DNA from: Reichenbachiella agariperforans | GTDB taxonomy: Bacteria > Bacteroidota > Bacteroidia > Cytophagales > Cyclobacteriaceae | Direction of reading: 5' to 3' | Assembly: GCF_900142205.1 (NCBI RefSeq) | Contig: NZ_FRAA01000001.1 | Span: 1,386,796 to 1,450,795 of the forward strand | Length of the DNA: 64,000 bases | Part shown: positions 17,347 to 25,171 of the stretch, one piece after another | Numbering within the stretch: the first letter of the stretch is position 1 | How the letters are laid out: every line of letters starts with the position of its first letter | Notes under the pieces: generated by a model | Told to the model about the DNA's origin: nothing | Seen by the model: the letters and a program-made list of their open reading frames with translations, nothing else | Database searches by the model: none | Program-made: the position numbers and the translations under genes

Positions 17347-19701
17347 TTACTTCATGCGGTATTTTCTCTCCGACTGATTGCGCATCACTACGAGCGCTGC
17401 TTTCTCTTTGTCCAGTCTTTCCCAGTCGAGGGATAAAAAGTCATCGACGGTTTTGATCTTCACTCCGTCCACTTCCAGGATCACATCTTCGGGCTTCAAC
17501 CTGAGCGGTTGCGCTTGTCGATCCATGATCTTGAGTACCATCACACCGGCGATCTCTGGCAGCCCGGTAGCAGACTGTTCTGCCATGGTTTCGATACTCT
17601 TGAGCTTCATGCCGCGCCATAGCACCGAGTTGACTACCGCCTGCTGGCTGGCCATGTCTACATCCGGTACTTCTGGGGTTTCGGCCAGGGATTTCAATGC
17701 AGGAACTTGCACCCCAAATTGATCCATCGGGAAATTTTCAAAACCTACAGCCAGTGCAGGAGATCCCTCTTCTACACGGTAGTCCAGACTGGCTGGATCT
17801 ACAAAGAGCGGGTCTCCAAATCGACTCGCAGAATCCAATCCCTTGCTTAGAGATAGCTGCAAAGCATCCTCATTCGTAAAGAAATTTTGGTCTATCTCCT
17901 TGCCCCAACCTCTCTGACTTACATCCTGATGGGCTTTCATCGCTATATTCTGACGGATCACATCTTCGGAGTTGGCAAACCACACATGCGGATGCATGCC
18001 ATTGTTGACCATTACATTGTTTTCTACCACCCGATCAAAACCTTCACGCAGTTTGATACCGCCATTGAGGCAGAGGTTGTTGTAGATATGGTAATTTGAC
18101 GAGCCATCGTCGAGATCGATATCCCAGCCATGGTCGCAGCGGAAACGGTTGTTGCGAATGATGGTCGTATGGATGGCGTCCCAGCCTGTCATGGCGCGAT
18201 TGGTCATAGTCAGGCTGTCCATGTATCGACGGTTGGGGTGCCAAAAGCGGTCGCGTCCCCAAGAGTTGAACGAGCCATGATCGCCCGTTTCCAACACGGT
18301 ATTGAACACGTCGTTGTACTCCAATACATGCCCTCCCCAGGTACCATCACCGATGTTGATGCCTGCACGGGGCACGTCATATATGCTGTTGTGGCGGACA
18401 GTGATATCCATTGCCATGGCGATCTCCACGCCGGCGCTTTGTTTTTCCAACCGGCCGATGCGATAGACCAGGTTATTTTCGGCTGTACAATTCTTAGGAT
18501 ATTCGTTGCTCTGAGGGCCTTTGATGGTGTCCATCTCTGCCACGGGCACAAACTGCCCGTAGCGAAACGAAGGTGACCGCACAGCAGAGGCCTCTCCCAC
18601 GAAGCAAATAGCGCTGGCACCACACTCGTGGATGTGATTTTCGGCTATGTCGATCTGGCGGTTATAGCCACTTACGAAAATCACATTGCCACCCAACTGG
18701 GTGAATTCACAGGCCCGTACCTCACAGTTTTCGGCTCCTTCGATGAAAAATGCCGCTCCTCTAAAGATCGACCAGTCGCTGCGGAGCAACTGCTCGTACT
18801 CGTTCATAAAAGTACGACGGGTATGCTCAAACTTGATCCCTGAGATACGAATGTCTGTCACAGGTTTTTCTTCACTTCCCTGTAGGGAAATGAGGTTTTC
18901 CAAAACGGCTCCTTCGAAAGTTGCAGACGCCATGTCCAGTCCCTGCTCTGGCCAGTAGTACAGTTTTTTACTTTCTCGATCCAGAAACCATTCGCCTGGG
19001 CTGTCGAGTTCTTCGAATACATTTTCGACCATGCGGTACTGATCGTGCGGCGCTGAGGGTCGGTTGTTTTGGTGTCCACCCTCTAGGATGGCCTGGCCCG
19101 TACTGTCTACTCCTGCTATCTGGTAGTGGAATCCTCCCCATCTACCACGGTGCATGGCATGAAAGTAGGCTCCTTCGGGATGCGACCAAGTACGGATGCG
19201 CTCAGGCGCGATGGCATCAGCGGCATGTCCCTGCCAGTCGCCACCCTCCTCGTCGTAGTTGGGATAGCGAGCGAGAATCTGTCCTCGGCCATTGGCATAA
19301 AACTGATCGAAATCTGCACCTTCAGGGATGGGAGCTACCTGTATCTTTCCTTGATAGGTTTCCCATTTCAAGTCTAGGAGTACAGAACCCTTGATACTGA
19401 CCTGATCGCTACCCGCTCCAATGATGTTCAGTCCGCTCTGGGCGGCAGATAATACAATAGGTTGAGTCAATCGGTAGATCCCGGCTTGTATATGTATGGT
19501 AATGTCCTGAACTCCTTCCTCCTCCATGTAAAGTTCGGCCACCAGCAGGGCTTTTTCGATCGAATTGTAGGGATCAGCGGCAGATCCTGTGCCCATCGCC
19601 TGACCTTCGGGATTGACATAGATGGTTCGGCCCGTCTCTGAACAGCTCCACAGCAAAGCAACTAACGCCCATAGCGTTAGATAGTAAATAAAAGTCTTCA
19701 T
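17347..19701 (-). CDS. GH141-like right-handed beta-helix protein with C-terminal PDZ domain
   Basis: Probable alpha-L-fucosidase- or xylanase-type hydrolase; 784 aa. I start at 19701 because MKTFIYYLTLWALVALLWSC gives a clean lipoprotein signal; the in-frame ATG at 19743 adds 14 residues that break it. Residues ~30-650 form a right-handed parallel beta-helix with many N-x-[IV] turns, plus a conserved YFHAMHRGRWGGFHY segment. The assignment to GH141 rests on overall resemblance, not a search. The last ~85 residues look like a PDZ domain (PEDVILEVDGVKIKTVDDF), unusual for a secreted glycosidase. It lies just downstream of the GH29 fucosidase. Confidence 0.7.
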   Translation of the reverse strand: MKTFIYYLTLWALVALLWSCSETGRTIYVNPEGQAMGTGSAADPYNSIEKALLVAELYMEEEGVQDITIHIQAGIYRLTQPIVLSAAQSGLNIIGAGSDQVSIKGSVLLDLKWETYQGKIQVAPIPEGADFDQFYANGRGQILARYPNYDEEGGDWQGHAADAIAPERIRTWSHPEGAYFHAMHRGRWGGFHYQIAGVDSTGQAILEGGHQNNRPSAPHDQYRMVENVFEELDSPGEWFLDRESKKLYYWPEQGLDMASATFEGAVLENLISLQGSEEKPVTDIRISGIKFEHTRRTFMNEYEQLLRSDWSIFRGAAFFIEGAENCEVRACEFTQLGGNVIFVSGYNRQIDIAENHIHECGASAICFVGEASAVRSPSFRYGQFVPVAEMDTIKGPQSNEYPKNCTAENNLVYRIGRLEKQSAGVEIAMAMDITVRHNSIYDVPRAGINIGDGTWGGHVLEYNDVFNTVLETGDHGSFNSWGRDRFWHPNRRYMDSLTMTNRAMTGWDAIHTTIIRNNRFRCDHGWDIDLDDGSSNYHIYNNLCLNGGIKLREGFDRVVENNVMVNNGMHPHVWFANSEDVIRQNIAMKAHQDVSQRGWGKEIDQNFFTNEDALQLSLSKGLDSASRFGDPLFVDPASLDYRVEEGSPALAVGFENFPMDQFGVQVPALKSLAETPEVPDVDMASQQAVVNSVLWRGMKLKSIETMAEQSATGLPEIAGVMVLKIMDRQAQPLRLKPEDVILEVDGVKIKTVDDFLSLDWERLDKEKAALVVMRNQSERKYRMK

Positions 19702-19774
19702 AAGAAAAAAAGGAGAATATGAGTCAGCCAACTGCCAGGGCAAGCAGTCAGCTATTACTCATTCAAACAACTAA

Positions 19775-21145
19775 TTAATATTCTATTTTGATCACAGTCG
19801 CGACTGGGTCTACAACCTCAGCTGGCAGCATGATCACAGACTGGTCTGCATCCCACTCCAAGATAGTCGCAGAGTCAGCCAACAGGGTGATTTTCTTCGG
19901 CTTGATTTCGGTATTGATCACCAATTGGCCATCTTCTGGCCACTCAAATACATGGGCATAGACTATCCCGTCCTTAGCCGTATATCTTCCCCACTCAGGT
20001 CTTTCGTAGGGACTCGCCTGAGCTCCATAAATCGCTTCACCATTTACTTTGGTCCACTTGCCCATGTCGGCCAGACGCTCTACACTTTCGGGCGGGAAGT
20101 TCCCCTTCGGATCAGGCCCTACATTGAGCAGAAAATTACCGCCTTTGGACACGATATCGACCAGCTTCTGGATCAGATCTTCACTGCTCTTCCAGTTGGT
20201 GTCGGATGGTTTGTAGCCCCACGACCCGTTCATGGTCATACAAGCTTCCCAATCCGCATCAATACCTGTATCAGGAATTTCCTGCTCTGGTGTCCCGAAA
20301 TCTCCCGCAAAGTTGCCTTCTTTGTCCATACCTTCCATGCCATTGCGACCTTTGTCCACACGATTGTTGACGATCGTACGAGGCTGTATATCCAGGATCA
20401 TGTTATACATCTCCTTGCCCATCTCTGTGGTATAGTCAGGAATCCAATCTCCATCGAACCAAACTACACCTATGTCTCCGTAGTTGGTCAGGAGCTCCTG
20501 AACCTGCGGTTTCAGGTAGTTTTCGTAGTATTTGGGAAACTCAGGATTGAAAACGGTCTGGTCTTTCTGTCCCGCGTTGTAATTGGGGTACAGTGGCGCT
20601 TGAGCCTGGGGGTGGTGCCAGTCTACGATCGAGTGGTAGAAGCAAAACTTGATACCTTCCTTCTCACAAGCCTCTGCCAGCTCCTTGATGATGTCTCTCT
20701 TGAAATCGGAGGCATCCATGATGTCATAGTCCGTCACTTTAGAATCCCACAGACAAAAACCATCGTGATGCTTAGAAGTAATCACGATGTACTTCATTCC
20801 TGCATCCTTGGCCATGGCTACCCATTTGTTCGCGTCAAAATCTGTCGGATTGAACTCAGCGACCACTTCTTTTTCATAATCTTCGATGGTATAGTCCAGC
20901 TTGTCCATGATCCACTCGGCACCACCACCACAAATGGTATCGCCACGCTGACCTCCTGGCACTGCATAGGCACCCCAGTGAATAAACATCCCGAATCCGG
21001 CATCTCGCCACCACTCCATACGCTCATCATCGCTGATGACTACTTCCTCTTCTGTCGCTTCCTTATTTCCTTCTTTCTCTTTTTGCTGACATGCCGCTCC
21101 GAATATCAACAGAGCTGCGCACAAGTAATTCAATGCTTTCTTCAT
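19775..21145 (-). CDS. GH29 alpha-L-fucosidase, lipoprotein
   Basis: Retaining exo-alpha-L-fucosidase; 456 aa. The signal peptide ends at the lipobox FGAAC (C19). GH29 signatures include the start of the barrel (WWRDAGFGMFIHWGAY, 45-60), the fucose-binding YIVITSKHHDGFCLWDS (119-135), and the nucleophile D231 in VVWFDGDW. A short C-terminal beta domain follows. It is the first gene of the minus-strand GH29-GH141-GH30-GH97 unit, divergent from the ECF sigma gene, and indicates that the target glycan carries fucose. Confidence 0.95.
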   Translation of the reverse strand: MKKALNYLCAALLIFGAACQQKEKEGNKEATEEEVVISDDERMEWWRDAGFGMFIHWGAYAVPGGQRGDTICGGGAEWIMDKLDYTIEDYEKEVVAEFNPTDFDANKWVAMAKDAGMKYIVITSKHHDGFCLWDSKVTDYDIMDASDFKRDIIKELAEACEKEGIKFCFYHSIVDWHHPQAQAPLYPNYNAGQKDQTVFNPEFPKYYENYLKPQVQELLTNYGDIGVVWFDGDWIPDYTTEMGKEMYNMILDIQPRTIVNNRVDKGRNGMEGMDKEGNFAGDFGTPEQEIPDTGIDADWEACMTMNGSWGYKPSDTNWKSSEDLIQKLVDIVSKGGNFLLNVGPDPKGNFPPESVERLADMGKWTKVNGEAIYGAQASPYERPEWGRYTAKDGIVYAHVFEWPEDGQLVINTEIKPKKITLLADSATILEWDADQSVIMLPAEVVDPVATVIKIEY

Positions 21146-21577
21146 CTTAATTTTTACTATAATAATTGTATCCCTAAGTATAAAAAGTGAAGGTACGACC
21201 TATTCTGATCAAGCCTAAATCCAACCCACTACTTCGTCAACTATATCTACTCGCAAGTTCAACAAAAGCAAAGCGGATGCTTATAACTATTGTGTCTGAA
21301 CCAATCAATTATCGTTCAATGTAAAATAATCTCCATTTTTCTCTAGAGCAAGAACTAAAAAAACCATGGTTATAAATCCAACAATGTATGGCCGAGATGA
21401 GCAGTGCTCCTAGGCTGCTAGCCAAAGAATACCTTCTGGAAAAAGAGTAAAGAACACCGTAGAGATACTGGAGGAGTATCTAGGTAAAAGCAATCATTAG
21501 GGTTTACGAAAGCTGCTTTTTCATTTACTTTGTAAAACGTAGGCCAATTGGGATGATGTATGAACCAGCCACATTGA
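21146..21577. other. Divergent intergenic region between GH29 and the sigma factor
   Basis: This 432-bp gene-free stretch must hold promoters for both directions. An ATAACTATTGTGTCTGAA stretch at 21283-21300 is 138 bases upstream of GH29 and partly matches the motif seen at 9535, 40560 and 60827. No coding frame or RNA gene is visible. Confidence 0.45.
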
Positions 21578-22180
21578 ATGATCGAAGAAAACAAATGTAT
21601 AGAAGCCATCGCAAATGGCAGCCAAGAGGCACTAGAGCAACTATTCACCCACTATAGTGATCGCGTATACAACACATTGATCAGCTACACCAAAAACACT
21701 GAAGATGCCGAGGAGCTATTGCAAGATGTTTTTGTCACGATCTATCATACCGCACATAGCTTTCAATTCAGCTCATCGATCAGCACCTGGATTTACCGTA
21801 TCGCTGTAAACAAATCATTGGATTTTCTACGAAAGAAAAAAAGCCAAAAAAGAGCAGGCATCTTCACCTCCATTTACCTCAAAAACAGTACGGAGATCAA
21901 ATATGAATCCCCCGATTTTGTACATCCCGGAGTAAAGCTAGAAAACAAAGAAGATGCTAAATTGCTCTTTCGTGCCATCGACAATCTTTCTGAAAATCAA
22001 AAAACGGCCTTCATCCTGACTCAAATCGAAGGTCTACCTCACAAAGAAGTAGCAGAGATCATGGATCAAAGCAGAAAGAGCATAGAATCACTGGTACAAC
22101 GTGCCAAACAAAATTTGAAACAAGCGTTAGAAAAACACTACCCAGACCGAGGGATCAAAAATAAAAACACGTCGAAATGA
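21578..22180 (+). CDS. ECF-type RNA polymerase sigma factor
   Basis: Directs RNA polymerase to a small regulon; 200 aa. Sigma-70 region 2 covers roughly residues 8-90 (LFTHYSDRVYN, DAEELLQDVFVTIY, STWIYRIAVNKSLDFLRKK); region 4 lies at 125-185 (LPHKEVAEIMDQSRKSIESLVQRAKQNLKQAL). The next gene overlaps it by 4 bases (ATGA) and encodes a small one-TM protein, followed by a CnrX/Spy-like sensor. This is the sigma/anti-sigma/sensor layout of CnrH-type metal response systems, not the FecR layout usual in polysaccharide loci. Confidence 0.92.
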   Translation: MIEENKCIEAIANGSQEALEQLFTHYSDRVYNTLISYTKNTEDAEELLQDVFVTIYHTAHSFQFSSSISTWIYRIAVNKSLDFLRKKKSQKRAGIFTSIYLKNSTEIKYESPDFVHPGVKLENKEDAKLLFRAIDNLSENQKTAFILTQIEGLPHKEVAEIMDQSRKSIESLVQRAKQNLKQALEKHYPDRGIKNKNTSK

Positions 22181-22482
22181 ACATGGATAAAGACAATCGC
22201 ATAAATGAGATCATGAACAGCCTGGAAGGGATACAAAGAGCCAAAGCTCCTCGTGACGGTTTTGCGAAGATTGAACAAGCACTGTCTGAGAAGAATCGAC
22301 AACTCACACCTCTAGGTCCTTCTACTCCTAACTGGATCAAAGTAGCGGCAGTGGTTGCACTATTAATTTGCCCCAACATCTGGGCGGCTTCTAGTTTTTT
22401 TAAATCTTTCACTTCCAGTAACACAACAAATGACGCATACCCCCAATTGATTAATGATTTCAACTTGTACGCATATGAATAA
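22177..22482 (+). CDS. Small one-TM protein, probable anti-sigma factor
   Basis: A 101-aa protein with a soluble N-terminal ~50 residues (containing EIMNSLEGIQRAKAPRDGFAKIEQAL) and a single membrane helix at about 52-70 (WIKVAAVVALLICPNIWA). Its start overlaps the sigma gene by 4 bases and its end overlaps the sensor gene by 8, so the three are translationally coupled. Size, topology and position match CnrY-type anti-sigma factors; I see no sequence motif that proves it. Confidence 0.65.
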   Translation: MNMDKDNRINEIMNSLEGIQRAKAPRDGFAKIEQALSEKNRQLTPLGPSTPNWIKVAAVVALLICPNIWAASSFFKSFTSSNTTNDAYPQLINDFNLYAYE

Positions 22483-22951
22483 CAAAACATACAAAATCGG
22501 TTTTTTCGTCTTGCTCGTCATCAATATAACCTGGGTGTCGCTGTTCCTGTTTCGTCCCAAACCTCCCCAAAGACAGAATGACATCAAAGACAAAATCAGT
22601 GAAGAACTGAACCTAAATGAGGATCAAAAAAGAATATATGACGGCATGGCCATGCAACATCGCCACACGCTTCGAGGCATTGATCTGCAAGAAAGAGAAC
22701 TAATCAAAGCGTTCTTCAATCAACTACTTACCAACGGTACAACAGCAAAAGAAAATGTTCAACTAGATAAAATTCTCCAACTCGAGGAAGAAAAAATCAT
22801 GGTCACTTATCGTCATTTTGAGGAGCTCAAGGGACTGTGTGACGAAAAACAAAGCCTGCACTTCGACAGTGTATTGAAGAGTATTTTGCCCCTCCTGCTT
22901 GAGGATGACCAACAGGGCAAAAGGCCTGACAGGCCTCCATTTAGACCGTAG
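22475..22951 (+). CDS. CnrX/Spy-like periplasmic heavy-metal sensor
   Basis: I start at the ATG at 22475 (MNNKTYKIGFF); an upstream in-frame ATG at 22454 adds 7 residues that weaken the signal anchor. The 158-aa protein has one N-terminal membrane helix, then a mostly helical periplasmic part with LNLNEDQKRIYD, an H-rich stretch (MQHRHTLRGID) and HFEELKGLCDEKQSLHFDSVL near the C terminus. These are typical of the Metal_resist/Spy family of chaperones and metal sensors. It ends in a Pro/Arg-rich tail. It probably senses a periplasmic signal and releases the sigma factor through the preceding protein. Confidence 0.75.
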   Translation: MNNKTYKIGFFVLLVINITWVSLFLFRPKPPQRQNDIKDKISEELNLNEDQKRIYDGMAMQHRHTLRGIDLQERELIKAFFNQLLTNGTTAKENVQLDKILQLEEEKIMVTYRHFEELKGLCDEKQSLHFDSVLKSILPLLLEDDQQGKRPDRPPFRP

Positions 22952-23028
22952 TAGCTTAACTAGGCCACAACTGGCCTAGGGAATTTTTCACTCCTATGGC
23001 GAGGGATAAAAAATCTATGCACGTCTAA

Positions 23029-24021
23029 ATGACTAAAACACAAGACATGCAAAAGATTCGATTGATTATGACCTCAGTGCTACTAGCTACTGTGATGCTA
23101 TCAGCCAATAGTTGTAAAGATGAAAACAACACAACAAATTTCAATCATGACACAGAAATAGGCACCATAGTAGATGTAGATTCTGAGCTATTCCTCCAAG
23201 GCACGACGGTTACTGTAGTAGACTGTACGCTTTCGGATGGTACCAATACTACTTGTTATCAAATCATAGCTAGCACTCCTACAGATCATGAAATGGGCCC
23301 TTGGTGCCCTGACAACATATCCGATGATGCGGAGGCTGGAGGTATCTGGATAGAAAATGGAGAAGTATACGACGTAGACGGAGCATTCATTGCCAATATG
23401 GCCAACTTCTACAGCGACGACACCTGGTTGATGTATGACGAAAATGGAGACGTCTACGTGACCAATACCGAAACAGACTGTATCAATGCAGCCAATCCCA
23501 ATGTGGGAGAAGATTACAAAAACTATTGCGTAGAATGTATCCCCGACTACATCACTGAATTGACCCGCACTTGGTTGATCCCGACTACACCGGTCAAACT
23601 TACTTCCTACGAATACTTTGCGGGCATGGGACCCAACTCATCTGGCCCCTTGGTAAGAGGTATCGCTTTCAATGGCGTAGAATTTTCCGCTTCCGCCCCA
23701 GTAGACAACATATTGAGTGCCTATACCTTGGCGCCTTTTGATGATGCAGGAGGACACATCAACGTACACCAAGGCTATCACTACCATGCCGCCACAGGTA
23801 AATCTGCACAAATCTCTCAAGAAGACGGACATGCTCCTATGATCGGATATGCCATTGACGGTCACGGCATATTCGCACAACTCAACGAAGACAGCACAGA
23901 ACCCGATGATCTGGATGCCTGCCGAGGACACTATGATGACACTAGAGGCTACCATTACCATGTAGATGCTCCCGGTTCCAATAATTTCATCAACTGTCTG
24001 TATGGTGCATACATCTATTAA
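23029..24021 (+). CDS. YHYH-domain lipoprotein
   Basis: A 330-aa exported protein of the YHYH family, whose function is not established. A lipoprotein signal ends at LSANSC (about C29); the alternative start at 23047 would also keep it. The C-terminal ~150 residues carry the defining motifs: HQGYHYHAATG, YAIDGHGIFA and the second YHYHVDAPG, which together supply many His residues and suggest metal binding. The middle region has several Cys pairs (CVEC, CINA). It follows the sigma/sensor cassette by 78 nt and is probably part of its regulon. Confidence 0.82.
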   Translation: MTKTQDMQKIRLIMTSVLLATVMLSANSCKDENNTTNFNHDTEIGTIVDVDSELFLQGTTVTVVDCTLSDGTNTTCYQIIASTPTDHEMGPWCPDNISDDAEAGGIWIENGEVYDVDGAFIANMANFYSDDTWLMYDENGDVYVTNTETDCINAANPNVGEDYKNYCVECIPDYITELTRTWLIPTTPVKLTSYEYFAGMGPNSSGPLVRGIAFNGVEFSASAPVDNILSAYTLAPFDDAGGHINVHQGYHYHAATGKSAQISQEDGHAPMIGYAIDGHGIFAQLNEDSTEPDDLDACRGHYDDTRGYHYHVDAPGSNNFINCLYGAYIY

Positions 24022-24030
24022 AAGAAGGAC

Positions 24031-24660
24031 ATGAAGAAAATAACTTTGTTCTTGTTGGGCATAGTGCTTTTGCTGAACTCAGCAAAAGCACATCAAGCTG
24101 ATATCTCATCAATCACACTAGTACAGCACAATGAACAGTGGACAATGCAACTAAATGCAGCAGCGGCAGCTTTTCAATATGTAGTAAAGCAGCAATTTGG
24201 AGAAAATGCATATACCACTGCGGAAGAATTTAATCAGTTGCTAGTGAATCATCTACGTAAGTCAATAGATCTTCGAGTCGATGGCAAGCAAGTAGAGGTC
24301 GGTCATGGTTTTGTACAACTCGCTCATGCAACTTCTGTGATCTTCGAACTGCATAGCATTCCCGTTTCGATACAAGAAATTTCAATTCAAAACCAAGCAT
24401 TCAAAAACATCCATCAGAGTCGCAGCCTATTTAGTATTTCTAAAGAGGGTTTGGAAAAGAAAGCTTTTGTACTCCATAAAGAAAATAACTATCGCCTTGA
24501 TCTGGCTCTTCAAGACAACGCAATAGTCGAAAACACACAAAAGGCTACACAATCATGGCTAATGCTACCCAGTTTGGCTCTATTGGTAGGATTTACTGTG
24601 TATTTTCTATGGAGAGGGGCCTACAAAAGGAAGGGATTGACAGTGACTCACCCGTCATAA
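24031..24660 (+). CDS. Secreted/membrane protein of unknown function
   Basis: A 209-aa protein with a signal peptide cleaved after about SAKA (residue 20), a beta-rich extracytoplasmic domain starting HQADISSITLVQ, and one C-terminal membrane helix (about 176-195) followed by a basic tail (RRGAYKRKG type). I recognise no catalytic motif. The N-terminal strand pattern resembles the small DUF6702-like proteins that accompany metal-related genes in Bacteroidota, but this is tentative. It is 9 nt after the YHYH gene, so almost certainly cotranscribed. Confidence 0.6.
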   Translation: MKKITLFLLGIVLLLNSAKAHQADISSITLVQHNEQWTMQLNAAAAAFQYVVKQQFGENAYTTAEEFNQLLVNHLRKSIDLRVDGKQVEVGHGFVQLAHATSVIFELHSIPVSIQEISIQNQAFKNIHQSRSLFSISKEGLEKKAFVLHKENNYRLDLALQDNAIVENTQKATQSWLMLPSLALLVGFTVYFLWRGAYKRKGLTVTHPS

Positions 24661-24729
24661 ACTTACTTTTTCGATTCAATATCGAGGGATCAAGAAAAGA
24701 CTCACGTCTAAAAGAAAAATAAAAATAAC

Positions 24730-25065
24730 ATGAAAATTACAATCAAAACAATGGCGCTTGGTGCACTGATCATAAGCTTCACTTCATGCGCCTCTCAAAA
24801 AAATCAAAGCTCCAACAACGAACAACCCCGAATGTCACAGCAAGGTGGTGGTGGACAACAGGGAGGTCGTCAACAAGGGCCTCCTAGCTATGATCAACTA
24901 CTCTCCGAAATGGATGCGAATGAAGATGGCATGCTAGCCAAGGATGAAGTTTCTGGCCCTTTGGCCAATGATTTTTCAAAGATAGACACCAATGAAGATG
25001 GTTTCCTTTCGGAAAGTGAAATCAAAAATGCTCCTCGTCCACAAAGAGGAGGTGGACCTAGATAA
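24730..25065 (+). CDS. EF-hand calcium-binding lipoprotein
   Basis: A 111-aa lipoprotein: signal ending at SFTSC (C20), a Gln/Gly-rich linker, then two EF-hand loops, DANEDGMLAKDE and DTNEDGFLSESE, each with Asp at positions 1, 3/5 and Glu at 12, as needed for Ca2+ binding. A Gly/Arg-rich tail follows. Similar small EF-hand proteins often sit beside YHYH and heavy-metal-sensor genes. Last gene of the plus-strand cassette, ending before the shared terminator at 25145. Confidence 0.85.
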   Translation: MKITIKTMALGALIISFTSCASQKNQSSNNEQPRMSQQGGGGQQGGRQQGPPSYDQLLSEMDANEDGMLAKDEVSGPLANDFSKIDTNEDGFLSESEIKNAPRPQRGGGPR

Positions 25066-25144
25066 GTACTCCGAAAGACTCATCATTCAACTGACATTAC
25101 CCAAAATTGATGCAGTAATATAATGATTTGGTTGGAGATGGTTT

Positions 25145-25168
25145 AGGTCGGGGTGTACACCCCGACCT
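25145..25168. terminator. Bidirectional terminator between convergent operons
   Basis: A perfect 24-bp palindrome (AGGTCGGGGTGTACACCCCGACCT) followed by TCTTTATTTT on the plus strand. It lies between the EF-hand gene (+) and the acetylesterase gene (-), whose stop is 4 bases away. Confidence 0.85.
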
Positions 25169-25171
25169 TCT

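Noticed and set aside
19925-21190. 421-codon open frame on the plus strand opposite GH29
   Set aside because: Fully antisense to a well-supported fucosidase and with no recognisable motif; a frame shadow.
21578-22482. Reading the sigma factor pair as a FecR-type PUL regulator
   Set aside because: The small partner is only 101 aa with no FecR domain, and no SusC-like transducer is nearby; the neighbour is a Spy/CnrX-like sensor.
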